From Lacrimispora amygdalina (GTDB lineage: Bacteria; Bacillota; Clostridia; Lachnospirales; Lachnospiraceae), in assembly GCF_900205965.1 (NCBI RefSeq), contig NZ_OAOF01000009.1, positions 1 to 64,000 on the forward strand: DNA of 64,000 nucleotides, read 5' to 3'. Within the stretch, counting starts at the first letter, position 1, and every line of letters begins with the position of its first letter. Position numbers and translations under genes: made by a program. Below are positions 1 to 7,114 of this stretch, in pieces. The notes under the pieces were generated by a model. That model was not told where the DNA came from, did no database searches, and saw nothing but the letters and a program-made list of their open reading frames with translations.

Positions 1-40
1 CATTTTTTTCATTTTCTTCAAAACTTTTCTCATCGGTCAT
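1..40 (-). CDS. Possible N-terminus of a leftward gene cut by the window edge
   Basis: Two nested in-frame-open ATG starts lie on the minus strand, at position 40 (reading MTDEKSFEENEKN) and at 33 in another frame (MRKVLKKMKKM, which could begin a signal peptide). Neither has a clear Shine-Dalgarno. A good minus-strand promoter just to the right (89-117) makes a leftward transcript likely. Only about 13 codons are visible, so no function can be given and either start could be wrong. Confidence 0.3.
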   Translation of the reverse strand, partial: MTDEKSFEENEKN

Positions 41-88
41 CGATGTGTTTTTGGAAGAAGTTTGCCGCCGTTTTCAGCGGCGAGGTAT

Positions 89-117
89 ATCATACCAAAG
101 CTTTCGACAAAAGTCAA
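89..117 (-). promoter_or_regulatory. Sigma-A-type promoter for the leftward edge gene
   Basis: On the minus strand the sequence reads TTGACT (112-117), a 17-base spacer, then TATGAT (89-94). This is a near-consensus housekeeping promoter. A GC-rich inverted repeat, GCCGC-loop-GCGGC type (about 64-82), lies right at the expected transcript start and could stabilise the 5' end. Confidence 0.6.
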
Positions 118-205
118 CACTATTTGAGAATATTTTGTCGATAACTTTTTCCGGTTTCAAGCTATGTTTTTTACCGTTAAAGTAACCCAAAAGTCATCTT
201 ATGTG

Positions 206-233
206 TTATATTATTGGTAGAAACTGTCGATAT
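206..233 (+). promoter_or_regulatory. Candidate sigma-28-type promoter upstream of the FapA gene
   Basis: TTATATTA (206-213), an 11-base spacer, then TGTCGATAT (225-233) fits the pattern shared by other late flagellar promoters in this window. It lies about 275 bases before the FapA start, so it would give a long leader. The rest of 118-508 holds no gene. It contains an orphan AAGGAGG (254-260), an alternative TATAAT (377-382) without a good -35, and partly complementary segments near 270-285 and 466-484. Confidence 0.4.
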
Positions 234-508
234 ATATTTATAATTGTACAAAGAAGGAGGTGTTCCCTGTTACCGGTTTGTCTGGATGAAACATATGTAT
301 TCGTTATCCAGAAACTAATCCAGGCATAATACGAAACTGTTACAATCATTAAATATTATTTGGCCGGCAAATGTTATATAATGTAATGAAGGGACTGCAT
401 GCTTATGTAAGATGCTTTCCTTAATAAAAGCGCATTTATGGGGACTATACTATATTTTGCCGACACCGGACAAATTGACCGGTAGTCCATACGTTAGGGG
501 AGAATAAA

Positions 509-2287
509 ATGAAAGATAACAACAAAAAAGGATTCTTTGGCCTTTTTCATCATGCAAAACGAAATGTAGAAAATCTGGAAGAAAACGAAGCACCTCATTC
601 CGAACCGGATGATTCATCACAAAGTGAAGGAAGTGAGGTCATCGATCATAATACAACACCAACCTCCAATTTCCCCCTCGATTCTGAGCAGGCTGACGAA
701 CCAGATGAAAAAGAAATTTCTTCGCTTGCTTCAATCTGGGAACCTTCTGATGATCCTTTGATTCTTCGGGTTAATGAAGAACTTCTGGAAATTGAACGAA
801 GACAATTTGCCATGAAGATGAAAACACTCTCTAATATCTATAAAAAGAATGCAGAAGCTGTCGTTAAGACTACGGAAAAAACTACAGATGATACCACAAA
901 GGAAACTACGGATAAACCGGAACCCAAAGCCGCACAGCCCCAATTATTTATCTCAAAAGACTGTATGGCAGCCTGGATATACGTAATTCCTCCAATGAAT
1001 GGCGGTTCGGATATCAGTGAAGAAAACCTGCGGTCTGCCCTTGCCCATGACCGTATAAAAACCGGGATATTGGAAGAGACAGTGAAATCGATTGCAAAAG
1101 ATCATATTTACGATCAGGTATTGCTGATTGCCAAAGGTGTTCTTGCCAGAAATGGTATCGACGGTACCATAAAAGATCATTTTGAACGAGTCGTACAATT
1201 AGAATTTGAAGAAGATGAAAACGGTTCTGTAGATTATAAAACTTTGAATAATATACAGTCTGTCAAAGAGGGAGAGGTCATATGCGAAATAACTCCTGCC
1301 ATTCCCGGGGAAGACGGAATGACTGTAGAGGGTCAGAAGTATCCCTGTACGGTAAAAGGAATTTCCGTCTCAGTACCTTCAGGACGTAACACACAACTGA
1401 CAGATGACGGTACTCTCCTGATCTCCCAGAAAACAGGACATGTTACCTTTAGCAATGGGAAATTCCAAGTCGATCCCTTGCTGAAGATAAACGGAAATAT
1501 TGATAATAGTACAGGAAATCTGGATTATGATGGTGATATTTTTATTTCAGGTGATGTAAGAAATGGTTTTACTGTAAAGGCCACCGGAGGTATTGATATC
1601 CGCGGTTCTGTAGAAGGTGCTCAGATTACAGCACAGGGACCGATTACAATCGCCAGCGGAATGTCCGGGAACGGGCGGGGAACCCTTACCTCTGATTCAT
1701 ATATCAAATGCCGTTATCTGGAGCATTGTACTGTAAAGGCCGGAGGAAATGTTTACGCAGAAAGTATTATCAATTCCAAAGTACAAAGCGGAGATGAAAT
1801 TATGGTGACATCTGGTATCGGTGTTATTATTGGAGGATCTCTGCTTGCAGCCAGCAATATTAATGCAAATGTCATCGGTTCAAAAGTACGCCGTCTGATT
1901 ACGGAATTAATCATTGCAAATGTCCCCAAAAACGTTGAGGAATCTACCCGGCTTACCAGGGAATTAGATCAGCTTCATCATAACCTTTCGGAAATTACGA
2001 AAAATATCACTTATCTGGAATCCGCACAAAGACCTGATAAGCAGCACCTGCTTGAGAGTTTAAAACAGGCTGCGGATTGTCTCAATATCAGAGAACAGGA
2101 AATAAATAATCGTTTAAATGAAATCGCACCCGACGATGCAGAACAGATCGGTCTGATAAAATGCAGGCAGCTTTTACCGGTAGTCCGTGTTCGAATAGGT
2201 TCCTCCAGCCTTTTGATTCAGGATGAATGCTCCAGCAGCGTAATATATAAAAACAGTGAAGGCGAGATTACCATAGGAACTAATTAG
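509..2287 (+). CDS. FapA family (DUF342) protein
   Basis: This 592-residue protein belongs to the FapA/DUF342 family, named from flagellar and polar-localisation contexts; its biochemical activity is unknown. Residues 1-145 are acidic and low in complexity. A FapA N-domain follows at about 148-245 (K-DCMAAWIY-I-PP). Residues about 245-450 are Gly- and Val-rich and periodic (NGNI, SGDV, GGIDIRGSVEGA), typical of the beta-solenoid of the family. A charged coiled coil lies at about 460-545. The start has a GGGAG Shine-Dalgarno at 496-500. The stop lies 20 bases before a CheY-like gene with a good ribosome site, which suggests a two-gene operon. The link to motility is inferred from position. Confidence 0.85.
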   Translation: MKDNNKKGFFGLFHHAKRNVENLEENEAPHSEPDDSSQSEGSEVIDHNTTPTSNFPLDSEQADEPDEKEISSLASIWEPSDDPLILRVNEELLEIERRQFAMKMKTLSNIYKKNAEAVVKTTEKTTDDTTKETTDKPEPKAAQPQLFISKDCMAAWIYVIPPMNGGSDISEENLRSALAHDRIKTGILEETVKSIAKDHIYDQVLLIAKGVLARNGIDGTIKDHFERVVQLEFEEDENGSVDYKTLNNIQSVKEGEVICEITPAIPGEDGMTVEGQKYPCTVKGISVSVPSGRNTQLTDDGTLLISQKTGHVTFSNGKFQVDPLLKINGNIDNSTGNLDYDGDIFISGDVRNGFTVKATGGIDIRGSVEGAQITAQGPITIASGMSGNGRGTLTSDSYIKCRYLEHCTVKAGGNVYAESIINSKVQSGDEIMVTSGIGVIIGGSLLAASNINANVIGSKVRRLITELIIANVPKNVEESTRLTRELDQLHHNLSEITKNITYLESAQRPDKQHLLESLKQAADCLNIREQEINNRLNEIAPDDAEQIGLIKCRQLLPVVRVRIGSSSLLIQDECSSSVIYKNSEGEITIGTN

Positions 2288-2307
2288 TTCTTTGAAAGGG
2301 AAAGATT

Positions 2308-2691
2308 ATGAAAAAAACGATTATGATTGTAGATGATTCCATTCTGATAAGGAATGAAATCGAAAAATTTATTGAAGGAACAGATTATGAAGTAATCTGT
2401 CAGTGCCGAAGCGGAGAAGAAGCTTTGGATACATATGAAAGAACGAATCCTGATATCATTACTATGGATATTATTTTACCGGGAATCGATGGATTGGAAA
2501 CTTCCAAACGTATTCTTGAGAAATATCCAAAAGCAGGAATCGTCATTATAAGCTCTCTTGTGTATGACAAAACAATCCAGGTCGTTAAAGAACTGGGGCC
2601 GGCAATACCTTTTGTTTTTAAACCTATTAACCAATCATTTTTTATCGAGTCTCTAAAAAAAGTCAGTAATTATTCGAATGCGGACTCATAA
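2308..2691 (+). CDS. CheY-like single-domain response regulator
   Basis: A 127-residue receiver domain with no output domain. Visible landmarks are the acidic pair in MIVDDS near the N-terminus, the phospho-acceptor Asp in ITMDIILPG (about residue 52), the Ser in IISS, and the conserved Lys in VFKPI. Such proteins relay phosphoryl groups from CheA or another kinase to a partner. It differs from the CheY at 38907-39266, which sits beside fliM and is the likelier switch-binding CheY. Here the partner may be the FapA protein encoded just upstream. A GAAAGGG ribosome site precedes the start. Confidence 0.88.
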   Translation: MKKTIMIVDDSILIRNEIEKFIEGTDYEVICQCRSGEEALDTYERTNPDIITMDIILPGIDGLETSKRILEKYPKAGIVIISSLVYDKTIQVVKELGPAIPFVFKPINQSFFIESLKKVSNYSNADS

Positions 2692-2708
2692 CGATTCAGC
2701 CAATGCAT

Positions 2709-2758
2709 AACAAAACACGCCATCGATTGCGGACATACAATCGGTGGCGTGTTTTGTT
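2709..2758. terminator. Bidirectional intrinsic terminator
   Basis: The left arm AACAAAACACGCCA and right arm TGGCGTGTTTTGTT pair, and CGATTG/CAATCG extends the stem with one mismatch around a short loop. A-rich and T-rich flanks serve both directions. It closes the rightward FapA-CheY pair and the leftward cell-wall operon. Confidence 0.85.
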
Positions 2759-2793
2759 CATCAATTTTAAGGTAGAAATGTTCCTCATAACTC

Positions 2794-3579
2794 CTACAAT
2801 AAACTACCTTCACTGGAATCATTTACATCAAATTGACCAGATATACCGCCTGAGGCCATCTGCATTCTCAGCTTCATAAGTTCAATCAGATATAAGGAAC
2901 TTGTTTTTTGCGATGTAAGATCAACATTGGTCCCGTCCGCTTTACCTGCGATTGATTTTAATAAATCAAACCATTGGGACCCATAGTTATTAAGTAAATC
3001 CTGGTAATTGCCGGAAGGATCAGAGACCGAATCGTTGGAATAGCCTAAGGCGTATAATTCTGCATTCTCCTGATTATCTGATTCTCCCATATCTTTCATT
3101 ATTTTCTTGACATATTCCTGAGTCTCTTTAAAGGGAGGAATCCCTCCATATTTTTTTACGTTATTACTTCCTGCATTATATGCTGCAAGAGCAAGCTTTA
3201 CATTTCCATTATAGTGATCCAGATGTTCTCTTAAGTATTTGGCGCCACCTAATATATTACTACGCGCATCATAAGGATCTGAAACCCCTAATGCTCTTGC
3301 TGTAGCCGGCATTAACTGCATTACTCCGGCTGCACCTTTGGGTGAAGTCGCTGCCGGATTAAAATTGGATTCAGCCTTGGCAACTGCTTTCAGCAGCTGC
3401 TTCGAAACTCCATAGGTTCGGGATGCCTCTGAAAAAATGGATTCCATATTTTGAGGAACTTCCTTTACAGACTTGAGAATCTTTTTAAAATTACCAGTGG
3501 ATCCCCCTGTTGTCTGTCGTTTTTCCAATGCCTGTGCTCTGCCTAATGCCATCATCTGCAACTGATCGATCGTCGCCAC
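2794..3579 (-). CDS. Soluble lytic transglycosylase (SLT domain), no signal peptide
   Basis: A 261-residue protein with an SLT/goose-lysozyme-like domain at about 46-165. The catalytic Glu is E70 in AVAKAESNFNP, followed by GAAGVMQLMP and ALAAYNAGSNNV, all hallmarks of family 1 transglycosylases that cut peptidoglycan to anhydro-muropeptides. The N-terminus (MATIDQLQMMALGRAQ) is amphipathic and lacks a Sec signal, unlike the two neighbours upstream. No flgJ-type gene is seen in the window, so this could be the enzyme that opens the wall for the rod, perhaps exported by the flagellar apparatus (inference). It is last in the operon, 27 bases after the preceding stop. Confidence 0.88.
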   Translation of the reverse strand: MATIDQLQMMALGRAQALEKRQTTGGSTGNFKKILKSVKEVPQNMESIFSEASRTYGVSKQLLKAVAKAESNFNPAATSPKGAAGVMQLMPATARALGVSDPYDARSNILGGAKYLREHLDHYNGNVKLALAAYNAGSNNVKKYGGIPPFKETQEYVKKIMKDMGESDNQENAELYALGYSNDSVSDPSGNYQDLLNNYGSQWFDLLKSIAGKADGTNVDLTSQKTSSLYLIELMKLRMQMASGGISGQFDVNDSSEGSLL

Positions 3580-3606
3580 TTTTTCATCCTCCTGTAACTA
3601 TCGCCT

Positions 3607-4668
3607 CTACTTAATCCATTTTCCGTCAGCACCAACCTGATAGCCGTCAATGGTTGTACTGCTTGCCATGCTTCCATCTGAATACATGTAATACCACACT
3701 CCTGGCTGTGACTGAATCCAGCCTGTCAGCATCTCTCCGCCTGCAGGATTTAAGAAGTACCATTTTCCATTAACAAACTGCCAGCCAGTCAGCAGCTTGC
3801 CATCTGCAGGGTTTAAATAATACCACCTGACCCCTGTCTGTACCCAGCCCGTCTGGCGCACACCATTTCCATCAAAATAATACCAGTCATTTAAAATCTG
3901 CTTCCAGCTGTTTCTTGGTGTACCTCCATCTTCTTCTACATAGCTGCTGCCCTTCCATGTACCAGTCGTACTTCCTTCATACTCCATAGTAATGTCCTCT
4001 GAGGTAACATAATCTCCCGCTTTCATATACTTGCGGTCATCTGCTGTGTAGCCGATGGCACGGACTTCATAATAATAAACAGCGTTCTTATCCATACTAT
4101 CGGACAGATCTACCGTGTTGGTATTCACTGAAACTCTCTTTTTTAATTTATCGTCCGCATAGAGAGCTACCTGATAACCTGTTGCAAATTCTACTTTATC
4201 CCATACTGCTTTCGTTTTTCTGCTGTCAGTCCAGCCGGCGCGTGCCGTATTGCCAAGCTTTACAACTGGGGTATAATCCACTTTTATTTCCAGGGTATGA
4301 TTATCTAATGCTTTTGCAGAGACAAATTTTGCACCGGTTATTTTACATTCTGACCGGTTATAAGCTTCTTTGAAAATCGTATCTGCTGAGGTTAAAAATA
4401 CACTTGCCCGTTCAGATTTGGCAGCCTTCCAATTGCTGATATCACGTTTCCAGACAGTATCGTCAACACTTACGCCTGAAGTTGTTGTAGTTATTTCCGG
4501 CATCAGAATCTCCTGGTCACCATACTGACTGGCAAATTTTAAATTCACACTGCGTATTACTATCGATTCTTCTGCATGGATTCTGACAGCTGTAATCCCT
4601 GACAGCACTGCTGCGATCAGAAAAGCTGAGATCATACAGAATAATCTTTTTCTTTTTAAACTTATCAT
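3607..4668 (-). CDS. Secreted protein with choline-binding-type cell-wall repeats (copy 1)
   Basis: A Sec signal peptide (about residues 1-30, ending HAEE) is followed by a roughly 130-residue domain of unknown function, a fibronectin-like stretch, and four or more CW_binding_1 repeats (W-YY-N-GG-LTGW pattern) in the last 105 residues. Such repeats hold proteins to choline-substituted teichoic acid or similar wall polymers. The chosen ATG at 4668 overlaps the TGA of the upstream paralogue as ATGA, so the two are translationally coupled. The N-terminal domain resembles that of the upstream gene, which points to tandem duplication. No enzyme motif is visible; a structural or adhesive role is a guess. 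Confidence 0.82.
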   Translation of the reverse strand: MISLKRKRLFCMISAFLIAAVLSGITAVRIHAEESIVIRSVNLKFASQYGDQEILMPEITTTTSGVSVDDTVWKRDISNWKAAKSERASVFLTSADTIFKEAYNRSECKITGAKFVSAKALDNHTLEIKVDYTPVVKLGNTARAGWTDSRKTKAVWDKVEFATGYQVALYADDKLKKRVSVNTNTVDLSDSMDKNAVYYYEVRAIGYTADDRKYMKAGDYVTSEDITMEYEGSTTGTWKGSSYVEEDGGTPRNSWKQILNDWYYFDGNGVRQTGWVQTGVRWYYLNPADGKLLTGWQFVNGKWYFLNPAGGEMLTGWIQSQPGVWYYMYSDGSMASSTTIDGYQVGADGKWIK

Positions 4669-6032
4669 TGTTTCCATACTCCATCTTCATCTACCTGATA
4701 GCCATCTATTACTGTGCTGACAGCCATCACTCCATCCTTCGGGTTAAAATAACGCCATAGTCCGTCCACTTTCTGCCAGCCGGTCTGCATAACGCCATCT
4801 TCCCCGGTATAGTATGTCTTTCCTTCCCGGGTGAAGAGTCCCTTCAGCATGGCCCCCTCCAGGTTAGCCTGTATCGTATTTAGGTAATACCATCTATCAA
4901 CCTGATTAATCCAGCCGGTCTGCATGGCTCCTTTATTATTAAAAAAATAATGATAACCATCAATTACCTGCCAGCCCGTTGCAGCTGCACCCATAGGTGC
5001 TTCGTGCCCATTATCCGGATAGAAATAATACCAGGTGTTATTGATCTTATTCCAGCCTGTTACCATGGCCCCGCTGGCACTCATATAATAAATATCAGAA
5101 TCTGTGAGAAACCAGCCTGTTATCATCTTTCCGCTTCCATCAAAGCAGTAATATACATCATCCAGCATAAGCCAGGAATTTGCCTGAACACTTCCGTCCG
5201 CATACCGGTAATACCAGACGCCCGACTGCTCTTCCCAGCCGGTCTTCTTTTCTGCATTGGATGTCTTGCCGGCAACTGTATCTGACTCTTTTCCGGTTCC
5301 ATCAGAAACATCCCTGTCTCTGATGACCAGCTCATCCGACTCTACCCAACCGCTTTTCTTACCATTCTTAAGCTCATCTGTTTTAAATGGAACCGAGCGG
5401 ATCTTAAAGGAATAAGTGCCTTCCTCTGTCATATACGGATAAAAATTATAGGTGGTTGCTTTCACCTGTTCTTTTTTCAAAATCACTTTTTTTCCGCGGT
5501 AAAGCCATAATTCATAGGCACCTGATGTATTATCTCCTTTTGACCATATCGCCTGGCCAAGCCTCGTATCCTTCCAGCCAATATCCTCCGGTTCCGCATA
5601 CAGCCCTTTGATCGGCTTGGCTCTCAGCGTAACAACCAGATCACTGCCGTCCCGCCTGGCGCTTACGTATGTCCCGCCGCTCACTTTAACCTTAGTGGCT
5701 TCGTATGAGGATTTAAAGTAAGCATCATACTCATCGGACGGTGTCAGTGTGACACTCATCTTAGGTTCTTCTCCAATGGTCATATCCTTTGAAGTGGAAG
5801 TAACCCACTCCGCGTCTCGTATCGTATATTTTTTGTCACTGGCGGTTACATAACACTCTCCGTCTGTCTGATTAATCTTTATGTCCGGCAAACGGTCTCC
5901 AGCTTCAATATTCAGTGAGACTTTTACACTGACTGAGTTTATGGCCTCCGTAGCCGTTACCTTCTGAGCAGTAAGACACAGACAAAGTGCGCTTAGAATG
6001 CCCACTGCCAAAGCTTTCCTCTGTTGTTTCAT
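4665..6032 (-). CDS. Secreted protein with choline-binding-type cell-wall repeats (copy 2)
   Basis: A 455-residue paralogue of the next gene in the operon. It has a signal peptide (ALAVGILSALCLCLTAQKVTA), an N-terminal domain that shares spaced features with the neighbour (GWKDTRLGQAIW here, GWTDSRKTKAVW there), then about eight CW_binding_1 repeats of W/YY-aromatic, G-M-TGW type. It is the first gene of a three-gene operon with the lytic transglycosylase. An upstream sigma-28-like promoter suggests expression with late flagellar genes. No catalytic motif is visible. The role is unknown; attachment of an unknown domain to the wall is the safest reading. Confidence 0.82.
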   Translation of the reverse strand: MKQQRKALAVGILSALCLCLTAQKVTATEAINSVSVKVSLNIEAGDRLPDIKINQTDGECYVTASDKKYTIRDAEWVTSTSKDMTIGEEPKMSVTLTPSDEYDAYFKSSYEATKVKVSGGTYVSARRDGSDLVVTLRAKPIKGLYAEPEDIGWKDTRLGQAIWSKGDNTSGAYELWLYRGKKVILKKEQVKATTYNFYPYMTEEGTYSFKIRSVPFKTDELKNGKKSGWVESDELVIRDRDVSDGTGKESDTVAGKTSNAEKKTGWEEQSGVWYYRYADGSVQANSWLMLDDVYYCFDGSGKMITGWFLTDSDIYYMSASGAMVTGWNKINNTWYYFYPDNGHEAPMGAAATGWQVIDGYHYFFNNKGAMQTGWINQVDRWYYLNTIQANLEGAMLKGLFTREGKTYYTGEDGVMQTGWQKVDGLWRYFNPKDGVMAVSTVIDGYQVDEDGVWKQ

Positions 6033-6083
6033 TCAATCGCTCCTTTACTTATAACTTCATGCTGAATAAAGCCTATAAAGTAT

Positions 6084-6111
6084 GTATCGGCACATAAAGC
6101 TAAAGTCATAA
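6084..6111 (-). promoter_or_regulatory. Sigma-28-type promoter for the cell-wall protein operon
   Basis: On the minus strand: TTATGACT (6104-6111), 11-base spacer, TGCCGATAC (6084-6092). The same layout appears before cheV (TTATGAAC-N11-TGCCGATAA) and yjfB (TTATGTGC-N11-TGCCGATAT). The -35 box sits 4 bases past the stop codon of the PilZ gene, and the -10 lies about 50 bases before the first cell-wall gene. Confidence 0.65.
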
Positions 6112-6115
6112 GCAA

Positions 6116-6763
6116 TTACTGGATTTTTCTCCTTTTCAGCTGCTCCTGAAATGTGTATTTTCGAACCATGGACTCCTGATATTTGGATAAGTCGAAATAA
6201 CGGCTTCCATAACGGTAAAAAGGTTCTTCTCCATTCTCGGCCACTTCTTTCACCCATAGAACACTTGCTTTTAGTCTGGTATCTCCTGCATCTGTCTCAA
6301 ATGAAAAGGAAAAGATCTGATTTTCCTTAAGCTTCTCCGAAGATTCAAATCCAATCCCACCTGCACTGATGTCTTTGATCTTCGCCGGCAGATGGATTAC
6401 GTTTCCCTGTTCATCACTGGTTTCCAGCATGGAAGAGATCGATACCCTTACCTTTAAATCTCTTCTTCTCTGCTCCACACCAATCAATTCGTCAATTCTG
6501 CAGGGAACCTTATAAATCGCTCTTCCTATGTCTCCGCTCTCTGTTCCAACAACTTTGACTCTGGCAGATAAGCTGCATTTGCACGTTACAAGCCCCTGAA
6601 TGCCGTCGTAGAATACAATAACCGATTCCGTATTAACCTTATCCATATCTTCTTCCTCAAAGATCAGTGCCAGATTCTCCTTATCGGAATCGATCACTTT
6701 TACCTCTGCCAGAAAAACACCATCTAAAGAATAAATACAAGCCTTATCACATTCCCTTAACAT
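6116..6763 (-). CDS. PilZ domain protein, YcgR-like
   Basis: A 215-residue protein with an N-terminal YcgR-type flanking domain (about 1-95) and a C-terminal PilZ domain (about 98-205). The c-di-GMP signature is visible as RRRDLKVRV and then IKDISAGGIGFES, matching the RxxxR and D/NxSxxG motifs of the family. YcgR proteins brake the flagellar motor or alter its bias when c-di-GMP is high. It lies at the end of an operon with FlhX and the YlqG-like protein, 3 bases after the FlhX stop, so a link to flagellar control is likely. Confidence 0.85.
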   Translation of the reverse strand: MLRECDKACIYSLDGVFLAEVKVIDSDKENLALIFEEEDMDKVNTESVIVFYDGIQGLVTCKCSLSARVKVVGTESGDIGRAIYKVPCRIDELIGVEQRRRDLKVRVSISSMLETSDEQGNVIHLPAKIKDISAGGIGFESSEKLKENQIFSFSFETDAGDTRLKASVLWVKEVAENGEEPFYRYGSRYFDLSKYQESMVRKYTFQEQLKRRKIQ

Positions 6764-6766
6764 AAA

Positions 6767-7114
6767 TCATTCCACCGTTTCTTCTATATTTGTTTCTTCT
6801 TCCTCTGCTTCATTCACATCTTCTGCTGCTTCGATCTTTTGTTTTCCAGGTACATAATCCAGAAAATACAGGTATATATCTACAATTGTCTGATACAGTT
6901 CTTCCGGGATCTGACTCCCTAATTCAAGCTGAGTCAGCATGGTTGCCAGAGAATTATCCTCGTAAACCGGAATCCCGTTCTCATTTGCCATTTCCACAAT
7001 CTTTTCTGCTGTATACCCCATTCCGGAAGCTACAATTACAGGCGATGTGTTTTTTGAATCATCATATTTTAAGGCAACCGCCTTTTTATTAAGTGTACTT
7101 TTAAATTCTGACAT
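6767..7114 (-). CDS. flhX: FlhX: stand-alone FlhB C-terminal domain homologue
   Basis: A 115-residue protein matching only the cytoplasmic part of FlhB that follows the autocleavage site (KKAVALKYDDSKNTSPVIVASG, aligned to the NPTHYAVALRYD region of FlhB encoded at 33814-34875). The NPTH cleavage motif itself is absent, so it cannot self-cleave. Similar small proteins (YlqH of Bacillus) are known as FlhX and can partly replace the FlhB C-fragment in substrate-specificity switching. The start overlaps the end of the upstream gene by 14 bases, as in the ylqG-ylqH pair. The C-terminal tail is acidic. Confidence 0.85.
   Translation of the reverse strand: MSEFKSTLNKKAVALKYDDSKNTSPVIVASGMGYTAEKIVEMANENGIPVYEDNSLATMLTQLELGSQIPEELYQTIVDIYLYFLDYVPGKQKIEAAEDVNEAEEEETNIEETVE

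Noticed and set aside
118..508. Possible c-di-GMP riboswitch before the FapA gene
   Set aside because: I looked for the GEMM core (CACGCA...GGCAAACC and the GAAA receptor) and did not find it; only partial complementarity remains.
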